Assembly: GCA_021850095.1 (NCBI GenBank)
Contig: JAJZRX010000033.1
Span: 1-33,600 of the forward strand
Direction of reading: 5' to 3'
Length of the DNA: 33,600 nt
From: Deltaproteobacteria bacterium
GTDB taxonomy: Bacteria > Desulfobacterota > Desulfuromonadia > Geobacterales > Pseudopelobacteraceae
Part shown: piece by piece, positions 28,220 through 33,600 of the stretch
How positions within the stretch are numbered: position 1 is the first letter of the stretch
Layout of the letters: each line of letters starts with the position of its first letter
Made by a program: the position numbers and the translations under genes
Notes under the pieces: generated by a model
What the model saw: the letters and a program-made list of their open reading frames with translations, nothing else
What the model was told of the DNA's origin: nothing
Database searches by the model: none

Positions 28220-29578
28220 ATGAAAATCTGTATCTTCGGCGCCGGCTACGTCGGCCTGGTGGCGGCGGCCTGTTTCGCAGAAAGCGGTAACAGCGTCATT
28301 GCCGTCGATGTTGACAACGCTAAAATTGAAGGCCTCAAACAAGGCATCATCCCGATCTACGAACCGGGCCTGAAAGAGATGGTACTGCGCAATCAGGCCG
28401 AGGGGCGCCTCTCCTTCACCACCGAAATGACCGAAGCGGTCCAGGCATCGCTGGTCTGCTTCATCGCCGTCGGCACCCCGCCCGGCGAAGACGGCTCCGC
28501 CGATCTGAAATATGTTTTAAGTGTGGCCCGCAATATCGGCCAGGCCATGAACGGCTTTAAAATCATCGTTGACAAATCCACCGTCCCGGTCGGCACCGCC
28601 GACAAGGTACGCAGCGCCGTCCAGGAAGAGCTGGCCGTTCGTGGAATTACACTTGAATTCGACGTGGTTTCCAATCCGGAGTTCCTCAAGGAAGGGGCCG
28701 CCATCGATGACTTCATGAAACCGGACCGGGTCGTGATCGGTACCGACAACGTCCGCACCGCCGAGATCATGAAAGAGCTTTACGACCCCTTCATGCGCAA
28801 GCAGAACCGTATGATCGTGATGGACATTCGCAGCGCCGAGATGACCAAATACGCCGCCAACGCCATGCTGGCCACCCGCATCTCGTTCATGAACCAGATC
28901 GCCGGGCTGTGCGAGCGGATGAGCGCCGACGTGGCCGCCGTGCGCGAGGGGATCTTCTCCTACTCCCGCATCGGTTATGACTTCCTCTTTCCCGGCCCCG
29001 GCTACGGCGGCTCCTGCTTTCCCAAAGATGTCAAGGCGCTGATCAGAACCGCCGAGGAGTGCAGCTATGACTTTCTGCTGCTGAAAGCGGTCGAAGATGT
29101 CAACGAGCTGCAAAAAGAGGTGCTGGCAAACAAACTGATCAAGACGCTCGGTTCTCCGGATGAGGAAAAACCGCTGACCGGTCGGACGATCGCCTGCTGG
29201 GGACTTTCCTTCAAACCCCGCACCGATGATATGCGCGAAGCGCCTTCGCTGACCATCATTGAACGCCTGCTGGCAGCCGGCGCCACCGTGCGCGCCCACG
29301 ACCCGGAAGCGATCCAGGAGGCCAAAAAACATTTTGGCGACCGGATCGAGTACAGCAGCAATCAGTATGACATCCTGGCCGGCGCCGATGCGCTGGCGAT
29401 CATCACCGACTGGAACGAATACCGCAACCCGGACTTCGAACGCATCAAGGCATCTCTTAAGGCACCCACAATCGTTGATGGCCGCAACCTGTACAAACCG
29501 GATCGCATGGCCGCCAACGGCTTCTGTTACATCCCGCTGGGGCGTTGCGGCGGCGGCATCTGCGGAGAGGTGAAATAG
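28220..29578 (+). CDS. ugd: UDP-glucose 6-dehydrogenase
   Basis: This 452-aa enzyme oxidises UDP-glucose to UDP-glucuronate with two NAD+. The Rossmann motif is GAGYVG (residues 7-12). Other family segments are [23 protein letters not shown] and [11 protein letters not shown]. The catalytic cysteine is C266 in GGSCFPKD. The C-terminal NAD/UDP domain contains [18 protein letters not shown]. The extreme C-terminus [12 protein letters not shown] is glycine/cysteine-rich and unusual. The gene is followed by the UDP-glucuronate decarboxylase with a 1-nt gap, so the product is most likely channelled to UDP-xylose for an exopolysaccharide, LPS or glycoprotein. An upstream ribosome binding site CGGAG is present. 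Confidence 0.97.
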   Translation: MKICIFGAGYVGLVAAACFAESGNSVIAVDVDNAKIEGLKQGIIPIYEPGLKEMVLRNQAEGRLSFTTEMTEAVQASLVCFIAVGTPPGEDGSADLKYVLSVARNIGQAMNGFKIIVDKSTVPVGTADKVRSAVQEELAVRGITLEFDVVSNPEFLKEGAAIDDFMKPDRVVIGTDNVRTAEIMKELYDPFMRKQNRMIVMDIRSAEMTKYAANAMLATRISFMNQIAGLCERMSADVAAVREGIFSYSRIGYDFLFPGPGYGGSCFPKDVKALIRTAEECSYDFLLLKAVEDVNELQKEVLANKLIKTLGSPDEEKPLTGRTIACWGLSFKPRTDDMREAPSLTIIERLLAAGATVRAHDPEAIQEAKKHFGDRIEYSSNQYDILAGADALAIITDWNEYRNPDFERIKASLKAPTIVDGRNLYKPDRMAANGFCYIPLGRCGGGICGEVK

Positions 29579-29579
29579 C

Positions 29580-30515
29580 ATGCGAATTCTCGTTACCGGC
29601 GGCGCCGGTTTCATCGGATCACACCTCTGCGAACGGCTGCTTGGCCAGGGTCATGACGTGATCTGCCTGGACAACTTTTTCACCGGCAGCAAGGACAACA
29701 TCATCCACCTGATGGACAACCACCGTTTCGAACTGATCCGGCACGACATCGTCGAACCGATCCTCCTGGAAGTGGACCGCATCTATAACCTGGCCTGCCC
29801 GGCTTCACCGGTACACTACCAGTACAACCCGGTCAAGACGGTCAAGACCAGCGTCATGGGTATGATCAACATGCTCGGCATGGCCAAGCGGGTCAAGGCC
29901 CGCATCCTGCAGGCCTCTACCTCGGAAGTGTACGGAGATCCGCAGGTTCACCCCCAGACGGAAGAGTACTGGGGCAATGTCAACCCGATCGGCATCCGCA
30001 GCTGCTACGACGAAGGCAAACGGATTGCCGAAACACTGATGATGGACTATCACCGCCAGAACGGTGTTGATATCCGCATCATCCGCATTTTCAACACCTA
30101 TGGGCCGCGCATGGCCGAAAACGATGGCCGGGTGGTCTCCAACTTCATCCTTCAGGCCCTGCGAAATGAAGATATAACCGTTTACGGCGATGGTTCCCAG
30201 ACCCGTTCCTTCTGCTATGTGGATGATCTGGTGGAAGGAATGATCCGCATGATGGAATCCGATGGATTCATCGGGCCGGTCAACCTGGGCAACCCGGTTG
30301 AAAACACAATTCTTGAGTTTGCCGAGAAAATCATTACAATAACGAAATCACGCTCAAAGATCGTTTTCAAACCGCTGCCGCAGGACGACCCGAAGCAACG
30401 CCGCCCGAACATTTCGCTGGCAACTGAAAAACTGAACTGGCAGCCGCTGGTGGATCTTGCCGACGGTTTAGGACGGACTGCCGGTTATTTTGCGGCACGA
30501 CTGAACAAAGGGTAA
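29580..30515 (+). CDS. UDP-glucuronate decarboxylase (UDP-xylose synthase)
   Basis: This 311-aa extended SDR enzyme converts UDP-glucuronate to UDP-xylose. The NAD-binding motif is GGAGFIG (residues 7-13). The family signature [12 protein letters not shown] lies at 70-81. The catalytic triad region is visible as STSEVYGDP (113-121) and the YxxxK pair Y143/K147 in [11 protein letters not shown]. The [12 protein letters not shown] segment is typical of UXS proteins and separates it from dTDP-glucose dehydratases and UDP-glucose epimerases. It begins one nucleotide after the ugd stop, so the two enzymes form a two-step pathway. No xylosyltransferase is evident next door. Confidence 0.94.
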   Translation: MRILVTGGAGFIGSHLCERLLGQGHDVICLDNFFTGSKDNIIHLMDNHRFELIRHDIVEPILLEVDRIYNLACPASPVHYQYNPVKTVKTSVMGMINMLGMAKRVKARILQASTSEVYGDPQVHPQTEEYWGNVNPIGIRSCYDEGKRIAETLMMDYHRQNGVDIRIIRIFNTYGPRMAENDGRVVSNFILQALRNEDITVYGDGSQTRSFCYVDDLVEGMIRMMESDGFIGPVNLGNPVENTILEFAEKIITITKSRSKIVFKPLPQDDPKQRRPNISLATEKLNWQPLVDLADGLGRTAGYFAARLNKG

Positions 30516-30519
30516 TGGC

Positions 30520-30819
30520 TTGAAATTTCCCCTTCAAAAAAGAATGTACCTCATCCCGGCCGGATGCCTGGCATTCATTCTCTTTTTCACCGTGTTCGGT
30601 GACAAGGGACTGCTGCGCATTTTCGAGCTGCAGCAGGATAAAGCAAAGATTGAGACGCACCTGGCCGAATATAAAACTGAAAATGAAAAGCTGAAGTACG
30701 AAATCGTTGCCCTCAAATCCGACCGCCGTTACCTGGAAAGCATCGCCCGCAAAGATTTCGGTCTGGTGCGGAGCAACGAAGTCATCTACCAGTTTCCGCC
30801 AGCAGATAAACAGCCCTAA
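30520..30819 (+). CDS. FtsB/DivIC-like septum formation initiator
   Basis: This 99-aa protein has a short cytoplasmic tail, one transmembrane helix (about residues 9-26) and a long periplasmic coiled coil (about 35-75, KIETHLAEYKTENEKLKYEI), then the family motif YLESIARKDFGLVRSNEVIY. That layout is the FtsB/DivIC family, which binds FtsL and FtsQ in the divisome. TTG at 30520 is the probable start, preceded by AAAGGG; ATG at 30544 would shorten the cytoplasmic tail. It follows uxs after 4 nt and precedes the cysteine-rich gene. In Geobacter relatives an ftsB-like gene near argS fits memory but was not checked. Confidence 0.85.
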   Translation: MKFPLQKRMYLIPAGCLAFILFFTVFGDKGLLRIFELQQDKAKIETHLAEYKTENEKLKYEIVALKSDRRYLESIARKDFGLVRSNEVIYQFPPADKQP

Positions 30820-30838
30820 ATCATACAGGACGTACACC

Positions 30839-31009
30839 ATGCCACGACAAAGCTGCGCCGTCTGCGCCTGGCGCGAAAATTGCGCAAAACGTTTCTGCAT
30901 TCCCGATGGCGGCGCCCGCTGCCCCGACTTCTCCCGCGACGTCAGCATCAAAAACATTGATGAAGACGCGGACAAAACCACCGACCAGAAAGAACCGCAA
31001 AAAAAATGA
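30839..31009 (+). CDS. Tiny cysteine-rich protein between ftsB-like gene and argS
   Basis: This 56-aa protein has five cysteines in the first half (C6, C9, C15, C20, C28) and a highly charged tail of Asp, Glu and Lys. The C6-x2-C9 pair and the following CxxxxC spacing suggest a metal-binding knuckle or a small Fe-S site. No signal peptide or membrane helix is seen. Its TGA stop overlaps the argS start (ATGA), a strong sign that it is translated. An ATG at 30839 is used, with CAGGA 10 nt upstream. I do not recognise the family and assign no function. Confidence 0.7.
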   Translation: MPRQSCAVCAWRENCAKRFCIPDGGARCPDFSRDVSIKNIDEDADKTTDQKEPQKK

Positions 31010-32697
31010 TGCGAAACCGAATAGCCAAACTCGTCAAAACCGCACTGCAAGGCGCTCTTGCCGCCCAGGAAATATCCACGTCACAATTGCCCGCGATAAC
31101 CATCGGAACCCCCGCCAATTCGGAACACGGCGATTTTTCCTGCAACATCGCCATGCAGATGGCCAAGGGCGAACGAAAGGCTCCGCGCCAGGTGGCCGAA
31201 ATCCTGATTCGACGATTGGGAGACGGCGGCGGGCTGCTGGCCAAAACCGAAATCGCCGGTCCGGGCTTCATAAATTTCTTTGTTTCTCCAGCAGCCTGGC
31301 AAGCCAGTCTGCTGGAGATAGAATCACAGGGCGCCGCCTTCGGACGCACGACAACCGGGAACGGAAAGAAAGTGCAGGTGGAATTCGTCAGCGCCAACCC
31401 GACCGGTCCGCTGCATATCGGCCATGGCCGGGGAGCCGCCATCGGCGACACGCTCTGCCGCATCCTGGACGCTTCCGGCTGGGATGTCACGCGCGAATTT
31501 TATTACAATGACGCGGGAGCCCAGATCAGCAATCTGGCGCTTTCAGTGCAATCGCGCTGCCTCGGCATCGAACCGGACGATCCCCGCTGGCCCGCCGACG
31601 GCTATCAGGGAGAGTACATCAAGGACGTGGCCCGTGCCTATCTGGCCCGCGAAACGGTGGAAGCCAGCGACCAGCACACCGTTGCCGATGGCGACCCCGA
31701 GAATCTGGAAGCCATCCGCGCTTTTGCCGTGGCTTGGCTGCGCCGCGAGCAGGATCTCGATCTGGCCGCCTTCGACGTGCGCTTCGATGTTTATACCCTT
31801 GAATCAGCCCTTTACACTGAAGGGCGTGTCGACGCGGTTGTCAACAAACTGATTGCCAATGGTCATGCCTATGAACAGGATGGCGCTCTCTGGCTCAAAA
31901 CCACCGATTTCGGCGATGACAAAGATCGCGTCATGCGCAAGGCCGACGGCGGCTACACCTATTTTGTGCCGGATGTGGCCTATCATCAGGCCAAGTGGGA
32001 ACGGGGCTTTACCCGCGTCATTAACGAGCAGGGCGCTGACCACCACAGCACCATCACCCGCGTCCGGGCCGGTCTTCAGGCGCTTGACATCGGCATTCCC
32101 AAGGATTGGCCTGAATACGTCCTGCACCAGATGGTCACGGTCATGCGCGGCGGCGAAGAGGTCAAAATTTCCAAACGGGCCGGCAGCTACGTCACGTTGC
32201 GCGACCTGATCGACGAAGTCGGACGCGATGCAACCCGCTTTTTCTTCATCATGCGCAAACCGGACGCCCAACTGGTCTTTGATATCGACCTGGCCAAACA
32301 GCAGACCAACGAAAACCCGGTCTACTACGTCCAGTACGCCCATGCCCGCATCTGCAGCATCTTTGAAAATGCGGCCGAGAAAGGCTTTCATGCGCCTGAA
32401 AAGCCGGCCGCAGACGACCTGACACTGCTGACAACGCCGGAAGAGCTGCAGCTGATAAAGATCATGACCACCCTGCCCGACACCATTGACGATTGCGCCA
32501 CCCATTTTGAGCCCCATCGCCTGACCTACTACCTGACGGAACTGGCCGGATGTTTCCACAGTTTCTACAACAAAAACCGCGTCATTTCGGAAGACGCCGC
32601 CTTGACTGCGGCGCGACTGTACCTGCTGAAACGCGCCGCCCAGACTTTGAAAAATGCCCTTGCGATACTGGGCATATCAGCACCGGAACGGATGTAG
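31006..32697 (+). CDS. argS: Arginyl-tRNA synthetase
   Basis: ArgRS (563 aa) charges tRNA-Arg and, unusually, needs tRNA to activate arginine. The N-terminal Add-1 domain (about 1-110) contacts the tRNA D-loop. The class I HIGH motif is HIGH at 137-140 within [15 protein letters not shown]. The KMSKS-equivalent reads VKISKRAG, a relaxed form accepted in many ArgRS. The C-terminal all-alpha anticodon-binding domain ends with [16 protein letters not shown], typical for the family. The start overlaps the small cysteine-rich gene by 4 nt; either of two consecutive ATG codons could be used. The SPOR-domain gene follows after 10 nt. Confidence 0.97.
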   Translation: MMRNRIAKLVKTALQGALAAQEISTSQLPAITIGTPANSEHGDFSCNIAMQMAKGERKAPRQVAEILIRRLGDGGGLLAKTEIAGPGFINFFVSPAAWQASLLEIESQGAAFGRTTTGNGKKVQVEFVSANPTGPLHIGHGRGAAIGDTLCRILDASGWDVTREFYYNDAGAQISNLALSVQSRCLGIEPDDPRWPADGYQGEYIKDVARAYLARETVEASDQHTVADGDPENLEAIRAFAVAWLRREQDLDLAAFDVRFDVYTLESALYTEGRVDAVVNKLIANGHAYEQDGALWLKTTDFGDDKDRVMRKADGGYTYFVPDVAYHQAKWERGFTRVINEQGADHHSTITRVRAGLQALDIGIPKDWPEYVLHQMVTVMRGGEEVKISKRAGSYVTLRDLIDEVGRDATRFFFIMRKPDAQLVFDIDLAKQQTNENPVYYVQYAHARICSIFENAAEKGFHAPEKPAADDLTLLTTPEELQLIKIMTTLPDTIDDCATHFEPHRLTYYLTELAGCFHSFYNKNRVISEDAALTAARLYLLKRAAQTLKNALAILGISAPERM

Positions 32698-32707
32698 CGG
32701 AGGCAGC

Positions 32708-33481
32708 ATGCGGATAGACTACAACGAACCCAAAAAATCCTACACTTCTCCCCAGACGGCCGGCAACCGCACACGCAAGGAATCTTCCAGTTCACTGATG
32801 CTGGCGGTCGTCATTACCGGAGTTGTTTCACTGGCAATCGGATTCGGAAGCGGCTGGCTGCTGTCGCAGCGCTATACCAAAAAGGGCTTCCTGGCTGCCA
32901 TGGAGCAGCAGAGTCTCGAAAACCCACGTCAGCCAACCGCGCCACCAGCAGCACCAGCGCAAGCGGCTCAAGTCGCGGCGCCTCCCCAGCAACCTCAACC
33001 GGCCGGAACCCAGCCCCCTGCAACTCAACCGGCAGCTGAAACACCCTTCAGCTTTTATAAAAATCTGCCCAGTGGCCAGAAAAGCACGGTACTTGGCAGC
33101 GGCATCAACGCGACCGCCAACCCAAGCGTGAAGCAGCCGCTGCAGGCCGCCATTCCATCAAACCTGGCTAAACCGGCACAACCGCAGACCAGTCCCGCTG
33201 CCAAACCGGCCCCGCCAGTTCCGGTTGAAAAAGCAGCCGTTCGTCCGGAGGCCGAAAGCTTCACGGTCCAGATTGCATCCTATGGTCTGAAATCCGAAGC
33301 CGACACGATGAAAAGCAAATTGGCAAGCAAGGGTTACAGTGCCTATGTCGTAGAATCCAATCAAGGTGACAAAGGGATCTGGTATCGGGTTCGGGTTGGA
33401 AAGAAGCTTGAACAGGATGCAGCCAAAGAACTGGCCGCCAAATTGGGCAAGGGAGCCATCCCGATTCCTGACAAGGAGTAA
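32708..33481 (+). CDS. SPOR-domain membrane protein
   Basis: This 257-aa bitopic protein has a cytoplasmic tail of about 28 residues, a transmembrane helix (29-52), a long Pro/Ala/Gln-rich periplasmic linker (about 70-180) and a C-terminal SPOR domain (184-253, beginning SFTVQIASYGLKSEAD). SPOR domains bind glycan strands lacking stem peptides and bring proteins such as FtsN to the division septum. The layout is FtsN-like, although no FtsN-specific essential segment is recognised. CGGAGG lies just before ATG 32708. It follows argS, and the ftsB-like gene lies three genes upstream, so two division-related membrane proteins share the operon. A terminator follows the stop. Confidence 0.9.
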   Translation: MRIDYNEPKKSYTSPQTAGNRTRKESSSSLMLAVVITGVVSLAIGFGSGWLLSQRYTKKGFLAAMEQQSLENPRQPTAPPAAPAQAAQVAAPPQQPQPAGTQPPATQPAAETPFSFYKNLPSGQKSTVLGSGINATANPSVKQPLQAAIPSNLAKPAQPQTSPAAKPAPPVPVEKAAVRPEAESFTVQIASYGLKSEADTMKSKLASKGYSAYVVESNQGDKGIWYRVRVGKKLEQDAAKELAAKLGKGAIPIPDKE

Positions 33482-33486
33482 AGAAT

Positions 33487-33510
33487 CCGCGCCCACAGGA
33501 CGCGGCTTTT
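33487..33510 (+). terminator. Probable terminator of the argS-SPOR operon
   Basis: CCGCG (33487-33491) pairs with CGCGG (33501-33505); two more C-G pairs form after one mismatch, closing an ACA loop. CTTTT follows immediately. The stem is short, so efficiency is uncertain, but it lies 6 nt after the stop codon. Confidence 0.6.
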
Positions 33511-33516
33511 AAATTC

Positions 33517-33557
33517 GCCCCCCACAGGGGGGCTGGCCCTGCCCATAAATGGGCGGG
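33517..33557 (+). promoter_or_regulatory. Two tandem hairpins in a leader before the next gene
   Basis: GCCCCCC-ACA-GGGGGGC (33517-33533) is a perfect 7-bp hairpin. CCTGCCCAT-AA-ATGGGCGGG (33538-33557) forms a 9-bp stem with one G-U pair. The second ends 2 nt before an AGGAG ribosome binding site (33560-33564). I could not match the pair to a known riboswitch class. The downstream part of the gene is outside the window. Confidence 0.5.
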
Positions 33558-33576
33558 CTAGGAGTTGTGCCGCAAT

Positions 33577-33600
33577 ATGAACTTTAATCGCCCAATTGTA
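33577..33600 (+). CDS. Start of an unidentified gene (partial)
   Basis: ATG at 33577 opens a frame reading MNFNRPIV that runs off the window. AGGAG at 33560-33564 precedes it by 12 nt, slightly longer than ideal. An in-frame TTG at 33565 abuts the ribosome binding site and is less likely. Eight residues are too few to name a family. Confidence 0.45.

Noticed and set aside
32150..32200. ArgS KMSKS motif reads KISKR
   Set aside because: A relaxed KMSKS motif is common in ArgRS, so it is not a sign of inactivation.

Overview
The window looks like chromosomal DNA from a Geobacter/Pelobacter-type bacterium (Desulfuromonadia, former Deltaproteobacteria). The grounds are the style of the RpoB and RpoC sequences, the moderately high GC content, the gene order tuf-rpmG-trpT-secE-nusG-rplKAJL-rpoBC, and accessory families common in that group. 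The assignment is from memory of protein families; no search was run.

Region 1 (1-12583, + strand) is the transcription/translation supercluster: the 3' end of EF-Tu, L33, tRNA-Trp, SecE, NusG, L11, L1, L10, L7/L12, RpoB and RpoC, closed by a strong intrinsic terminator. Several regulatory RNA structures sit between the genes: a perfect palindrome after tuf, a hairpin before rplK, an L10 autoregulatory leader and an rplL-rpoB attenuator. RpoB is unusually long (1499 aa). It appears to carry an extra block of about 125-130 residues at the lobe/protrusion junction, just upstream of the rifampicin region; this is the most striking protein-level oddity here.

Region 2 (12582-16921, - strand) holds a thiolase/OB-fold fusion lacking both catalytic cysteines, a beta-hydroxyacid dehydrogenase with a recognisable promoter and palindrome, and a stand-alone EndoQ-like PHP nuclease. 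The start of the nuclease gene is fused to the remnant of a RAYT/IS200-like transposase.

Region 3 (16947-18837) is a small accessory patch: an AT-rich gene for an unknown membrane protein, a 32-bp perfect palindrome, a secreted CAP-domain protein and an inverted-repeat element.

Region 4 (18838-26525, - strand) is a probable envelope/glycan operon read from high to low coordinates: rRNA methyltransferase (RlmI-like), PMT/ArnT-type glycosyltransferase (interrupted by a frameshift at a 7-nt homopolymer), GT9 heptosyltransferase-like enzyme, zinc-ribbon methyltransferase, B12-type radical SAM enzyme, nitroreductase and PPP-family phosphatase.

Region 5 (26683-33600, + strand) runs LysE exporter, RsmI, UDP-glucose dehydrogenase, UDP-glucuronate decarboxylase (together a route to UDP-xylose), FtsB-like protein, a tiny cysteine-rich protein, ArgS and a SPOR-domain protein. 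Tandem hairpins and the first codons of another gene follow.
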